A stretch of 64,000 nt of DNA from Starkeya sp. ORNL1 (GCF_012971745.1 NZ_CP048834.1:3782001-3846000); one strand, 5' to 3'; shown: positions 43,706 through 54,418, counted from the first letter of the stretch. Translations and numbers: made by a program. The notes: a model not told the origin generated them from the letters alone.

Positions 43706-45361
43706 TCAACTTCTGCGTGTATCCGTGCAACGCATTGTAAACGCGAGGGCAATAGTGAGAATTATCATCAATAGCGGTACACTATTGCCCCATGTACCGT
43801 AGAAGGTTGCAGGCAGCGCAGTCGGCAGCGCGCCGTCGAGGACCCCGCGCACACCCAGAGGTAGCAGACCGGTGATTCGGCCCACCGGATCGACGATTGC
43901 AGAAATGCCGTTATTGGTGGCACGCACGAGCGGCAGACCTTCCTCTACGGCACGCAGCCTCGCTTGCTCGAAATGCTGGTGGGGGCCCGGCGTCAGGCCG
44001 AACCAGGCATCGTTGCTGGCATTGAGCAGGAAGCCGGGCCGCGGCCCATCCACCGGGAGCACGTTGCCCGGGAAGATCGCCTCGTAGCAGATCAGCGGCG
44101 CCGCGTTGGGCAATCCGGGAATGGCGAAGGCATGGCGCTCCGTCGCAGCCGCGAAACCGCCGCGCACCCGCGTCAATTGCTCGATGCCGAGGCTCTCCAG
44201 CAGCGGCTGGAACGGCAGGTATTCGCCGAACGGCACCAGATGGACCTTGTCGGCAGTCGCGAGGATGGCGCCATCCGAACCGATGGCCCGCAGGCTGTTA
44301 TAGACCTTCGCCCCGGTACGGCCGGGATCAGGCGGGGCAGCACGCGCGGCGCCGGTGACCAGCACCGCTCCCGGCGGCAGCAGGTCGGCGATGCGCAGCA
44401 GCACGTCCGGCTCGCGCTCGAGGAAGAAGGGGAAGGCCGATTCCGGCCAGAACAGATGGGTGACGCCGGCCAGCCCGCCCTGCTCGACGCTGGTCTTGAG
44501 ATAGAGGTCGACGACGGTTTGCCGCGCGTCGTAGCGGAATTTCTGATCCTGCGGCAGGTCCGGCTGCATGATGCGCAGCTTGACGCCGGGCACCGTGCCG
44601 ACCTCGGTATCCGCCAGCCGCCAGGCGCCGAAGCCCCACATGCCCGCCAGCACGAGGACACCGATCAGTGGCGGAATGCAGCGGACGCGTTTGCTTGAAC
44701 GAACGGCAAGCAGCGTCACCGGGCTTGCTAGCACCGCGACCGTGATAAGGCTCAGCCCCCACAGGCCGAACAGCGAGGCAGCCTGGGCAAGCTCGAGATT
44801 ATTGGCCAGCGCATAGCCGAAGCTGTTCCAGGGAAAGCCGGTCAGCGCGATGCCGCGCAGCCAATCGGCGGCAGCCAAGCCGGCCGCCAGCGCCAGGATG
44901 CGCCACGGCCCCTCGCTCCAGAGCGCGCGGGCAAGCACGCAGCCGAGGCCGACATGGATGGCGAGATAGGCCGGCAGGCCGAGGATGGCGAACGGGATCA
45001 TCCAGGCGAAGGCATCGGCCTGCACCAGGAAGGCCTCGCCGATCCACCACAGGCCCACGACCAGATAGCCGAAGCCGAACCACCAGCCGGCGGTGAAGGC
45101 GCCCCAATAGCCGCGTCCCCCGGCGATCGCCGCGCCGTCGATCAGCAGCACGAGTACCGGCAAGGTCAGCGCCAGCAGCGGCCACACGCCGAACGGCGGC
45201 ATGGCGAGCGCGGACAGCGCACCGGCCAGGAAGGCGAGCGCCAGCCGCCGCCAGCCGGTCGCGAGCATGATGCGGTCGGGAAGCGTCACCGGCATGGGTG
45301 GCACGGGTCTCGGCGGATGTTTCGGAAGAAGAATGCGCGCGACAGTCCGGGCGGCGCTCAC
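43706..45361 (-). CDS. lnt: apolipoprotein N-acyltransferase
   Basis: 551 aa from a GTG at 45361 that overlaps the corC stop (GTGA); an ATG is at 45295. N-terminal membrane helices are followed by the nitrilase domain with catalytic Glu307 (FWPESAFPFF), Lys372 (DKVHLVPFGEYLPF) and Cys425 (PLICYEAIFPGN). It adds the third acyl chain to lipoproteins at the inner membrane. The last hydrophobic stretch (VPLLMIILTIALAFTM) is the C-terminal helix. Confidence 0.96.
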   Translation of the reverse strand: MSAARTVARILLPKHPPRPVPPMPVTLPDRIMLATGWRRLALAFLAGALSALAMPPFGVWPLLALTLPVLVLLIDGAAIAGGRGYWGAFTAGWWFGFGYLVVGLWWIGEAFLVQADAFAWMIPFAILGLPAYLAIHVGLGCVLARALWSEGPWRILALAAGLAAADWLRGIALTGFPWNSFGYALANNLELAQAASLFGLWGLSLITVAVLASPVTLLAVRSSKRVRCIPPLIGVLVLAGMWGFGAWRLADTEVGTVPGVKLRIMQPDLPQDQKFRYDARQTVVDLYLKTSVEQGGLAGVTHLFWPESAFPFFLEREPDVLLRIADLLPPGAVLVTGAARAAPPDPGRTGAKVYNSLRAIGSDGAILATADKVHLVPFGEYLPFQPLLESLGIEQLTRVRGGFAAATERHAFAIPGLPNAAPLICYEAIFPGNVLPVDGPRPGFLLNASNDAWFGLTPGPHQHFEQARLRAVEEGLPLVRATNNGISAIVDPVGRITGLLPLGVRGVLDGALPTALPATFYGTWGNSVPLLMIILTIALAFTMRCTDTRRS

Positions 45362-46563
45362 GCGGCGTCCGGATCACGCAGCACCGGGCGCGGCCCGCTC
45401 TGCTGCTCGGCAGGCGGCGGAAGGCTGCCGCGCGCCGGCGGCGTGCCGCCATGCTCGGGACGGCGCATCGGCCGCGTGCCCTCGCGGGCGGGAACGATGC
45501 GCAGCCGCTTCACCCGGCGGGGATCGGCGTCCAGCACCTCGATCTCGAAGGCACCAGGGCCGGCGACGATCTCGCCGCGTACCGGCACGCGACCGGCGAG
45601 CGTGACCAGCAAGCCGCCGAGCGTGTCGACCTCCTCGGCCTCCTCGCCCATGGCGAAGGCCGGATCGACCTCTTCCGCCACCTCCTCGAGCCCGGCGCGG
45701 GCGTCGGCGATGTAGCTGCCGTCGGCCTGCTTGGCGATCAGCGGCATTTCCTCGTCGTCATGCTCATCCTCGATGTCGCCGACGATCTCCTCGACGAGAT
45801 CCTCCATCGAGACGATGCCGTCGGTGCCGCCATATTCATCGATGACCAGCGCGAGATGGATGCGGCTCGCCTGCATGCTGGCGAGCAGCTCGATCGACGG
45901 CATGGAGGGCGGCACGAACAGCAGACGGCGGATCAGCTTGGCGGAGCCGAGCGAGGCGCCGAGATCGATGGCCTTGAGATTGAAGGCCGGCAGCAGCCCC
46001 TTGGCCTCGGCGCGGACCGGCTCGTCCGGTGTCCCCGCCTCGTGTGTCGCTTCCTGCGTCGCTTCCCTTCTGCGCGGCGTCATGGCGCGCTGGGTGAGAT
46101 GGGCGACGAGGTCGCGGATATGGACCATGCCGACCGGGTCGTCGAGCGTGTCGTCATAGACCACCAGGCGGGAATGGCCGGCATCGGCGAACACCGCCAG
46201 CAATTCGCCGAGCACGACGTCCTTCTGCACCGCGATGATATCGGCGCGCGGCACCATGACGTCGCCGACGCGCAATTCGCGCAGATCGAGGATGTTCTTC
46301 AACATCGCCCGCTCGGTCACCGACAGGTCAGCGGTGGCGTCGACGCTGGTGGAGGCCAGCACCTCCGCGAGGTCGGTGCGCAGCGAGCCGGAGGAGCGCC
46401 AGCCGCCGATCAGGCCGCGCAAGCGGTCCAGCAGGCCGCCGCCGCGCGGCTCAGGAGATCGAGTCTCGGAAGATCGTGGTTCGTCGGCCGAACCAGAACT
46501 TTCGGTCGGCGTCGGCGAAGGGGAGTGGGCAGGATCGGACATGTCTCTAATGGTTCGGTTCAA
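45358..46563 (-). CDS. HlyC/CorC family CBS-domain protein
   Basis: 401 aa. Polar Ser/Pro-rich N-terminus (1-45), then a CBS pair (VGDVMVPRADIIAVQKD at about 98; FVPPSMPSIELLASMQASRI to GGTDGIVSMEDLVEEIVGDI at about 215-265) and a C-terminal CorC/transporter-associated domain (EEVDTLGGLLVTLAGRVPVR). The protein has no DUF21 membrane domain, as in E. coli CorC (YbeX). Its place between ybeY and lnt matches the ybeZ-ybeY-ybeX-lnt order. Overlaps both neighbours by 4 bases. Confidence 0.92.
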   Translation of the reverse strand: MNRTIRDMSDPAHSPSPTPTESSGSADEPRSSETRSPEPRGGGLLDRLRGLIGGWRSSGSLRTDLAEVLASTSVDATADLSVTERAMLKNILDLRELRVGDVMVPRADIIAVQKDVVLGELLAVFADAGHSRLVVYDDTLDDPVGMVHIRDLVAHLTQRAMTPRRREATQEATHEAGTPDEPVRAEAKGLLPAFNLKAIDLGASLGSAKLIRRLLFVPPSMPSIELLASMQASRIHLALVIDEYGGTDGIVSMEDLVEEIVGDIEDEHDDEEMPLIAKQADGSYIADARAGLEEVAEEVDPAFAMGEEAEEVDTLGGLLVTLAGRVPVRGEIVAGPGAFEIEVLDADPRRVKRLRIVPAREGTRPMRRPEHGGTPPARGSLPPPAEQQSGPRPVLRDPDAA

Positions 46564-47060
46564 AGAACGGGGTCGGTTTCGGCATAGGGGTCCGGCACGC
46601 CGAGACCCGCCAGCACGGAGCGCTCCAGCGCTTCCATCGCCTCGGCCTCGCCGGGTTCCTCATGGTCGTGGCCGAGGAGATGCAGCGTGCCGTGCACGGC
46701 AAGATGGACCAGATGGTTGGCGAGCGGCTTGGCTTCGCTTGCCGCCTCGCGCGCCATGGTCTCATAGGCGATGGCGATGTCGCCGAGATGGGGATCGCCG
46801 CCCTCGCGCGCCACCGTGGGCGAGGGGAAGGACAGCACATTGGTGGCCTTGTCCTTGCCGCGCCAATCGCGGTTCAGCGCGCGGATGCCCTCATCGTCGG
46901 TGAGCATCACCGCGATCTCGGCTTCCTCCGGCAGATCGGTTCCGGCGGAACGGCAGGCCGCGGCAACCGCGACTTCGATCAGCTCGGCGGCGGCCGGCAG
47001 GCCCGACCAGGCGTCGGCCTCCACCAGCACATCCACCTCGATGGTACTGCCATCGCTCAT
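46560..47060 (-). CDS. ybeY: endoribonuclease YbeY
   Basis: 166 aa. Zinc motif HLAVHGTLHLLGHDHEEPGE with His123, His127 and His133, and LNRDWRGKDKATNVLSFP before it. Metal-dependent RNase needed for 16S rRNA 3' end maturation and ribosome quality control. ATGA overlaps with phoH upstream and corC downstream. Confidence 0.96.
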   Translation of the reverse strand: MSDGSTIEVDVLVEADAWSGLPAAAELIEVAVAAACRSAGTDLPEEAEIAVMLTDDEGIRALNRDWRGKDKATNVLSFPSPTVAREGGDPHLGDIAIAYETMAREAASEAKPLANHLVHLAVHGTLHLLGHDHEEPGEAEAMEALERSVLAGLGVPDPYAETDPVL

Positions 47061-48175
47061 GTCTTGACGTTTCCCTGGGCCTGCGTCTGGCCCTGCTTTT
47101 CGTAGGCGGCGACGATGCGTCCGACCAGTTCGTGGCGCACCACGTCCGCCGCAGTGAAATGGCAGACCTCGACGCCCTCGACATTGCCGAGCAGGTCGAC
47201 GGCCTCGGCCAGGCCGGACTTCTGGCCGGGCGGCAAGTCGATCTGGCTCGGATCGCCGGTGACGATCATATGCGAATTCTCGCCCAGGCGGGTGAGGAAC
47301 ATCTTCATCTGCATCGAGGTGGTATTCTGCGCCTCGTCGAGGATGACGCAGGCATTGGCCAGCGTGCGCCCGCGCATGAAGGCCAGCGGCGCGATCTCGA
47401 TCTCGCCGGACGCCAGCGCGCGCTCGACGAAGGCCTTGTCCATCAGATCGTGCAGCGCGTCATAGATCGGGCGCAGATACGGATCGACCTTCTCCTTCAT
47501 GTCGCCGGGCAGGAAGCCGAGCCGCTCGCCGGCCTCGACCGCCGGGCGAGACAGGATGATGCGGTCGACCGCGCGGCGCTCCAGCAGGTGCACGGCATAA
47601 GCCACCGCCAGCCATGTCTTGCCGGTACCGGCCGGGCCGACGCCGAACACTAGCGTGTGGCGCTTCAAGGCGCGGATATAGGCATCCTGCGCCGCGGTGC
47701 GAGCGCGCACCGGGCGGCGCCGCAGCTGGATCTCGTCGAAGCTCTGCTTGCGGGCCGCGGGGTCGAAGTCGAACAGGAAGCCCTGCGAAGCCGCCTCGCG
47801 GATCACCCCCTCGACATCGCCGGTGGCAAGCTCGCCGCCCTTCTTGAGACGGGCATAGAGCGTTTCCAGCACATGACGGGCCTGGTCGCAGGCCTCGCGC
47901 GCGCCCTCGATGGTGACATGGTTGCCCCGCTGCTCGGCGACGACGTCGAGCCGGCGCTCGATCAGCGCGAGGTTCTGGCCGTAATGGCCGAACAGCAGGC
48001 TGGCGAGCCGGTTGTCGTCGAAAGCGAGCACGATCTGCGCCGGCGCCCCGGAGGCCGGGGTCATCCAGCTCGCTGTGGAAGACGGGCTGGGGCTGGAAGA
48101 AGACGCAGAACTGGAGGACGCGGAGGCACGCGCGGCCACAAGCGGCCGGTCGGAATCGGACCCAGGTCGACGCAC
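47057..48175 (-). CDS. phoH: PhoH-like ATPase
   Basis: 372 aa starting at a GTG (48175) with GGAGG 7 bases upstream inside the miaB end; a TTG six bases earlier (48181) is less well placed. After a Ser-rich low-complexity stretch (residues 18-33) the core has an N-terminal KH-like region and the P-loop VFGVGPAGTGKTWLAVAYA, then ACVILDEAQNTTSMQMKMFL (Walker B/DEAQ). Likely RNA-linked ATPase working with YbeY. Confidence 0.93.
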   Translation of the reverse strand: MRRPGSDSDRPLVAARASASSSSASSSSPSPSSTASWMTPASGAPAQIVLAFDDNRLASLLFGHYGQNLALIERRLDVVAEQRGNHVTIEGAREACDQARHVLETLYARLKKGGELATGDVEGVIREAASQGFLFDFDPAARKQSFDEIQLRRRPVRARTAAQDAYIRALKRHTLVFGVGPAGTGKTWLAVAYAVHLLERRAVDRIILSRPAVEAGERLGFLPGDMKEKVDPYLRPIYDALHDLMDKAFVERALASGEIEIAPLAFMRGRTLANACVILDEAQNTTSMQMKMFLTRLGENSHMIVTGDPSQIDLPPGQKSGLAEAVDLLGNVEGVEVCHFTAADVVRHELVGRIVAAYEKQGQTQAQGNVKT

Positions 48176-48177
48176 GC

Positions 48178-49587
<1,410 letters not shown>

Positions 49588-49662
49588 CGCGCTTCGATCG
49601 ACCCATGCCGGAACAGCTGATGCGTCCGGCAGGACCCATGTGAGAATCTGGCGCGCGGCTGC

Positions 49663-49762
49663 GACGCCTTCGTGAAGGCGTCCGCGCAAATCGCCGTTCG
49701 TTCCCGGGTCGAGATCGTCTACGTCTCCTTGGCCACGCCTGAATCCGTGTTTAACCGGATTC
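49663..49762. repeat. two hairpins between plsC and miaB
   Basis: GACGCCTT-CGTG-AAGGCGTC (49663-49682) and GAATCCG-N8-CGGATTC (49741-49762) lie in the 213-base gap. No T-run follows on the minus strand, so they are not classical terminators; they might process the transcript or separate plsC from miaB expression. Confidence 0.45.
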
Positions 49763-49800
49763 CGCCGAAAAGGGAATGCACGCAAGGCGGCGCAAAGGTT

Positions 49801-50568
49801 TTATGCCGGCCTTCCGCTCAGAGCCCTCGACAGCATGGCGCGCGATTGCCGGTGCGCCTCGGTGGTGAGCGCCTTGCGGTCCGGGCCGGTCAATGGCGCG
49901 GCGAAATGCACCTCCACATCGACGCCGCCGCGCCGCAGGATGGTGAAGAGGTGCGGCGCCAGGTCCATGTCGCCGTACCAGGCCACCATCGGGCGCCGGG
50001 CGCGGCCAAGCGGCACGCCGTCGAGGCCGACATAGGCGATGGCGAGCGGCTGGACGCCGGCCGGCGCGCCGCTGCCATAGGCGTCGCGGGTCGCGCCGAG
50101 CAGGGCCGAGCGGAACGGCAATACCCGATTGCCGTCGCTGGAAGTGCCTTCGGCGAACAGCACCACCGGATCGCCGTCGCGCAGCCGCGCGGCAATCGCC
50201 TCATTCACCTTGCCGGTGGCATTGCGGCTGCCGCGGTCGACGAAGACGGTACGCTGGAGCTTCGCCAGCAGCCCGATGCCCGGCCAGCCGGCGACCTCGC
50301 TCTTGGCGATGAAGCCGAGCGGAACCCGAGAGCCGAGCACGGGAATATCGAGCCAGGACGCGTGGTTGGAGACCAGGATGAGCGGCCGGACGGAGGCGGG
50401 CTCGCCCACCGTGCGTACCCGCACGCCGATCATCCCGAGGAGCAGCCGATGATAGACCAGCGGGATCCAGCGCCGGCTCGGCAGCTTCAAGGCAACCGAG
50501 AGCCATTGCAGCGGTATGCCGATGACGGTGACCAGCACCACCGGCACCAGCACCAGCCAAGCCCTCAT
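49801..50568 (-). CDS. plsC: 1-acyl-sn-glycerol-3-phosphate acyltransferase
   Basis: 255 aa from the ATG at 50568. N-terminal membrane helix (MRAWLVLVPVVLVTVIGIPL), the HX4D motif LVSNHASWLDIPVLG, then TVFVDRGSRNATGK and LFAEGTSSDGNRVLPFR. Makes phosphatidic acid for phospholipid synthesis. Follows the fur-type gene by 20 bases on the same strand. Confidence 0.92.
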   Translation of the reverse strand: MRAWLVLVPVVLVTVIGIPLQWLSVALKLPSRRWIPLVYHRLLLGMIGVRVRTVGEPASVRPLILVSNHASWLDIPVLGSRVPLGFIAKSEVAGWPGIGLLAKLQRTVFVDRGSRNATGKVNEAIAARLRDGDPVVLFAEGTSSDGNRVLPFRSALLGATRDAYGSGAPAGVQPLAIAYVGLDGVPLGRARRPMVAWYGDMDLAPHLFTILRRGGVDVEVHFAAPLTGPDRKALTTEAHRQSRAMLSRALSGRPA

Positions 50569-50588
50569 GGAGGCCCTGCCCTCACGAA

Positions 50589-51017
50589 TCAGTCCTTTTT
50601 CCTGTCGAGCGGCACGCCGTAGAGCTCCAGCCGGTGCCCGACCAGGCGGAAGCCGAGCTTGCGGGCGATCTCTTCCTGGAGCTGCTCGATCTCCTCGGAG
50701 CGGAACTCGACCACGGTGCCGCTGCGCATATCGATCAGATGGTCGTGATGCTCGTCCGGCACCGGCTCGTAGCGCGAGCGGCCGTCGCGGAAATCGTGGC
50801 GCTCGATGATGCCGGCATCCTCGAACAGCTTCACGGTGCGGTAGACGGTGGAAATCGAGATGCGGTCGTCCACGGCCGCGGCGCGACGGTGCAGTTCCTC
50901 GACGTCGGGATGGTCCTGTGCGTCGGTGATGACGCGCGCGATCACCCGGCGCTGATCGGTCATGCGCAGGCCGCGGGTCATGCAGGCTTCTTCGATCGCG
51001 GTCGGCTTGTCGTTCAT
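50589..51017 (-). CDS. Fur family regulator (Fur/Mur type)
   Basis: 142 aa. Winged helix MTRGLRMTDQRRVIARVI and ISISTVYRTVKLFEDAGIIE, then the metal site DEHHDHLIDMRSGTVVEFRS and a dimerisation domain. It lacks the C-terminal Cys pairs of zinc-structural Fur, as do rhizobial Mur (manganese-responsive) and Fur proteins. The location next to plsC and miaB is where mur/fur lies in Hyphomicrobiales. Iron versus manganese response cannot be told from the sequence. Confidence 0.88.
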   Translation of the reverse strand: MNDKPTAIEEACMTRGLRMTDQRRVIARVITDAQDHPDVEELHRRAAAVDDRISISTVYRTVKLFEDAGIIERHDFRDGRSRYEPVPDEHHDHLIDMRSGTVVEFRSEEIEQLQEEIARKLGFRLVGHRLELYGVPLDRKKD

Positions 51018-51080
51018 GCCGCCTCATCCCTTCCAAAGCCAGCCTTATGACGCACGGGGCCGGTCAGGGGCAACTTATTA

Positions 51081-51572
51081 CTAGGCGATGTCCCGCCGCA
51101 TGACCAACGCTGTTGCCGGCGTTCCCGACGCGGTGCGGTAATAGCCGGCGCGGCGACCCACTTCCGCGAATCCGTTGCGATCATAGAGCCGGCGCGCGGG
51201 TGCGTTGCCTTCCTCAACCTCTAGGAAAACCGTGGTGAACCCCTCCGCGGCGAGCTGGCCGAGCTGGCGCTCGAGCAGGCGCCGCGCGAGGCCATGCCCG
51301 CGCCGGCGCGGCACCACGGCGACGGAGAGGATCTCGGTCTCCGGCTTCACGCCGCGCACCAGTATGAAGCCGATCGGCGCCCCGCCGGGACCATCCGTCG
51401 CAACCAAGGCCCGGCTCAGCCGGTCGGCCAGCAGGCGCTCGAACTCCGCGGCGTCCCAGGCGATATGGAATGCCGAGGCGTGCACGAGCGCGAGCGCTGC
51501 GGCATCGGCGCTGGTCGCGGTCCGCAGCACCGGCTCCTTGGCGCCGAACCATTGCGCGATGAGGGCCTTCAT
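51081..51572 (-). CDS. rimI: ribosomal-protein-alanine N-acetyltransferase (GNAT)
   Basis: 163 aa. GNAT acetyl-CoA motif A is LSVAVVPRRRGHGLARRLLE (Q/RxxGxG/A) and motif B LEVEEGNAPARRLYDRNGFA. The adjacent tsaB gene overlaps it by ATGA, which supports RimI rather than another GNAT. Confidence 0.88.
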   Translation of the reverse strand: MKALIAQWFGAKEPVLRTATSADAAALALVHASAFHIAWDAAEFERLLADRLSRALVATDGPGGAPIGFILVRGVKPETEILSVAVVPRRRGHGLARRLLERQLGQLAAEGFTTVFLEVEEGNAPARRLYDRNGFAEVGRRAGYYRTASGTPATALVMRRDIA

Positions 51573-52252
51573 CGCCGGGCGATGCGCGCGGCATCCTGCG
51601 GACGGGCATCGGGACCGCGCAGATAGAGCGGGCGCGGCTTGGAACGGGCGGGATCGGCCACCGAGGCGAGGCGCGCCAGCCAGATCGCATCCGGCGTCGC
51701 GTTGACATCGACCAGCAGCGGCGCCGGCTCGCCGGCCGGCCAGCTCTCCGCCAGCAGCGCCGCACCCGATCCGGCGATACGCACCGGGCCGATCGCCACT
51801 GCCCGCGCCGCCTCCTTGATGCCGACCGCGCGGGCGCTGATCAGCACCCGGCCGCCGGCACCGAACATCTGGATGTAGAGATTTCCGTGGCGGGCATCGA
51901 TGGCGGCGACCGCGGGCACCGCGTCATCGCTGCCGAGCAGCGGGGCGGCAAGCGTCGCCAGCGTCGATATGCCGATCACCGGGCGCCCGGTGGCGAGGCC
52001 GAAGCCGCGCGCGGCGGACAGCCCAACCCTGAGGCCGGTGAAGCTGCCCGGCCCCACAGTGACGGCGAAGGCACTGATTTCGCTGAACTCCTTGCCGGCC
52101 TGCAGCATCAGCCGCTGCACCAGCGGCACCAGCGCCTCGGCATGGCCGCGCGCCATCGGCAGCCGCTCGGCGGCAAGCGTCTCGTCGGTCGCAACATCGT
52201 GCAAGGCCGCGGAACAGGCCTCGAGCGCCGTATCTATGGCGAGAATCAACAT
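51569..52252 (-). CDS. tsaB: tRNA threonylcarbamoyladenosine synthesis protein TsaB
   Basis: 227 aa from the ATG at 52252 (GGAGGA upstream). N-terminal MLILAIDTALEACSAAL and FAVTVGPGSFTGLRVGLSAA are the TsaB signatures of the ASKHA fold. It forms the TsaBDE complex with TsaD and TsaE, which are not in the window. First gene of the tsaB-rimI-fur-plsC-miaB run. Confidence 0.95.
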   Translation of the reverse strand: MLILAIDTALEACSAALHDVATDETLAAERLPMARGHAEALVPLVQRLMLQAGKEFSEISAFAVTVGPGSFTGLRVGLSAARGFGLATGRPVIGISTLATLAAPLLGSDDAVPAVAAIDARHGNLYIQMFGAGGRVLISARAVGIKEAARAVAIGPVRIAGSGAALLAESWPAGEPAPLLVDVNATPDAIWLARLASVADPARSKPRPLYLRGPDARPQDAARIARR

Positions 52253-52359
52253 GCGAAGAAAATTCCTCCCCCGATCCACCATGCAATGGATCGGGCGGAC
52301 GGAGAAGTCGCCAGCGACCGGTACGTCAGGCTAAAGAGTACCTCAGCCTGATCGATGCG

Positions 52360-52914
52360 TCAGACCGGGCGAACCTCGGTCACATCCGGCACGAAATGGC
52401 GCAGCAGGTTCTCGATGCCGTTCTTCAGCGTCGCGGTCGAGGACGGGCAGCCCGAGCACGAACCCTTCATGGCAAGGAACACAACGCCGTCCTTGTAGCC
52501 ACGGAAGGTGATGTCGCCGCCATCATTGGCTACCGCCGGGCGGACCCGGGTATCGATCAGTTCGCGGATGGTATCGACCAGCCCGGCATCCTTCGCCTCG
52601 AAGAAGGCGTCGTCCACGGCCTCCTCATGCTCCTCGCCGAGCACGGCATGGCCGGAGACGAAGTGCTCCATGATGACGCCGAGGATGGCGGGCTTGAGGT
52701 GAGGCCATTCGCCCGCGCCCTTGGTCACGGTGACAAAGTCCGAGCCAAAGAAGACGCCGGTGACGCCGGGGATCTCGAACAGCCGGGCCGCCAGCGGCGA
52801 ACGCACGGCTTCCCCGGCATCGCGCGCCTCAAAGGTGCCGTTGCCCAGCACGGTACGGCCCGGCAGGAACTTCAGCGTGGCGGGATTCGGGGTGGCTTCT
52901 GTCTGGATGAACAT
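52360..52914 (-). CDS. NfuA/Nfu1-type Fe-S scaffold protein
   Basis: 184 aa. An N-terminal Nfu_N domain (MFIQTEATPNPATLKFLPGR, IPGVTGVFFGSDFVTVTK) and a C-terminal NifU-like domain with the cluster-binding pair MKGSCSGCPSST (Cys153, Cys156). This is the mitochondrial/alphaproteobacterial Nfu layout. It delivers Fe-S clusters to target enzymes. It precedes tsaB by 107 bases on the same strand. Confidence 0.93.
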   Translation of the reverse strand: MFIQTEATPNPATLKFLPGRTVLGNGTFEARDAGEAVRSPLAARLFEIPGVTGVFFGSDFVTVTKGAGEWPHLKPAILGVIMEHFVSGHAVLGEEHEEAVDDAFFEAKDAGLVDTIRELIDTRVRPAVANDGGDITFRGYKDGVVFLAMKGSCSGCPSSTATLKNGIENLLRHFVPDVTEVRPV

Positions 52915-53028
52915 CTCGGGTCTTCTCCTTCCGGCCGGGGGTCAAGGCCCCGGTGGCATGGCTTTCACCCGAAAACGGGTTTCTCCTTAGATAAGCTCCA
53001 GCGGGGCGCGAGGGAAGTGGCCTGGCGG

Positions 53029-53526
53029 TCACGCCAGCGCGTCGATCTCGCCGTCCGACAGCGCGCCGGGCACGATGGTGATCGGCACCGCAAGCCCGGC
53101 CCAGGCGCCATGCGCCAGCGCCGAGACCAGCGGCCCAGGCCCTTCATTGCCGGTGCCCGAAGCCAGCACCAATATGGCGATGTCCTCGTCGGCCTCGATC
53201 AGATGGACGATCTCCTCGGCGATGCGGCCCTCCCGGACCACGCTCTCGGTATCCACGCCGGCGACGCCGCGGGCACGGGCGGCGAAATGATCAAGCCGTC
53301 CGCGCGCCTGGTCGGTGGCCTCGGCACGCATCAGCCCGGCGACGCCGAACCATTGGCTCTGCACGTCGGCAAGCTCCAGCACGGCGATCATCACGACGCT
53401 GCCGCCGGTGCGGGCGGCGCGGCGCGCGGCGTAATAGACCGCGCGGTCGCATTCCGGGGTGTCATCGATCACCACCAGGAATTTGCGGCGGTGGCCCGGC
53501 TCATGGCTCTGGCGCCTGCGCGGCAT
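53029..53526 (-). CDS. universal stress protein (UspA family)
   Basis: 165 aa, single Usp domain: RKFLVVIDDTPECDRAVYYA at the N-terminus, then VVREGRIAEEIVHLIEADED and the C-terminal VLASGTGNEGPGPLVSALAH. The ATP-binding GxxG(9)G(S/T) pattern is only partly kept. It lies between nfuA-like and methyltransferase genes, with gaps of 114 and 58 bases. Confidence 0.85.
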   Translation of the reverse strand: MPRRRQSHEPGHRRKFLVVIDDTPECDRAVYYAARRAARTGGSVVMIAVLELADVQSQWFGVAGLMRAEATDQARGRLDHFAARARGVAGVDTESVVREGRIAEEIVHLIEADEDIAILVLASGTGNEGPGPLVSALAHGAWAGLAVPITIVPGALSDGEIDALA

Positions 53527-53584
53527 GGCTGCTCCTGGGTGTCCCGGGCATTTCTATCATAACAGCGCGACGACATGCCCGGCC

Positions 53585-54241
53585 TCAATAAAGGCCCGGA
53601 ATCAGCCGGGAGGTGCGGGCGCGATAGGCGTCGTACGCGGTGCCGAACTCCGAGCGCAATAAAGACTCCTCGGCGCGGATGCGCCCGATGATCGGCACGA
53701 TCATCAGCACTACGAGCACCACCCCGGCGATGGAGCGGAAGGCGAGCGCCCAGCCGAGCGAGCCGATGAGGAAACCGAGATAGCTGGGATGGCGGATGAC
53801 GCCATAGATGCCTCCGGTGACCAGCCTATGCCCGGGCTGGATCGCCACCAGGCCACTGAAGCGGTGGCCGAGCACGAAGACCGGCGAGAGCCTGAGCGCA
53901 CCGCCGACCGCGAACAGCAGGACACCGAACCAGCGCATGGTGTCGCCGTCGAGCGTCCACACATCAAGGCGGTCCATATAGGCAGGAATCCAGCCGGCCA
54001 GCAGGCCGAGCACGCCAAAGGTCGCGAGCACCCAGCGATTGGAACGGTCTTCGCGCACGCCGGTGCTGAGATTGCCTTGCGTGAACAGCGCCGCGAGTGC
54101 GAACACGAACAGCACCAAGGTGAGCGCGATCCGCGCCGGACCGGCGAAGAACGGCGCGATACCGCCCCAGCCGAGGATCGGAAGCGCGAGATAGGCGAGG
54201 GTGCTGACGATCGTTAACAGGGCCAGTCTGGGCTTCGACAT
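53585..54241 (-). CDS. isoprenylcysteine carboxyl methyltransferase family protein
   Basis: 218 aa from the ATG at 54241, about six membrane helices. The SAM-site motifs of the ICMT/PEMT group are present: VTGGIYGVIRHPSYLGFLIG and RIRAEESLLRSEFGTAYDAY. In bacteria such proteins methylate lipids or other hydrophobic acceptors; the target is unknown. Confidence 0.85.
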   Translation of the reverse strand: MSKPRLALLTIVSTLAYLALPILGWGGIAPFFAGPARIALTLVLFVFALAALFTQGNLSTGVREDRSNRWVLATFGVLGLLAGWIPAYMDRLDVWTLDGDTMRWFGVLLFAVGGALRLSPVFVLGHRFSGLVAIQPGHRLVTGGIYGVIRHPSYLGFLIGSLGWALAFRSIAGVVLVVLMIVPIIGRIRAEESLLRSEFGTAYDAYRARTSRLIPGLY

Positions 54242-54311
54242 GGCGACAGCCTCGTTGACGAGACGGTCCACTCGATATGGGGCGAGGATCGCCAGCGATC
54301 CAAGGATAGTG

Positions 54312-54404
54312 GCGTCATCCCGGCCGCAGGCACAGCCGGAGAGCCGGGATCGCTCTCCCACGTTTGCGCGATCCCGGCTCGGCCTGACGGCCGTCCGGGA
54401 TGAC
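54312..54404. repeat. palindromic repeat, family B (copy 3)
   Basis: GCGTCATCCCGGCCGCAGGC...GAGCCGGGATCGC mirrored by GCGATCCCGGCTCGGCC...CGTCCGGGATGACG. It sits between the trpS stop and the methyltransferase start (both minus strand), so it probably separates their transcripts. Confidence 0.87.
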
Positions 54405-54418
54405 GATGGGTTCCTGCG

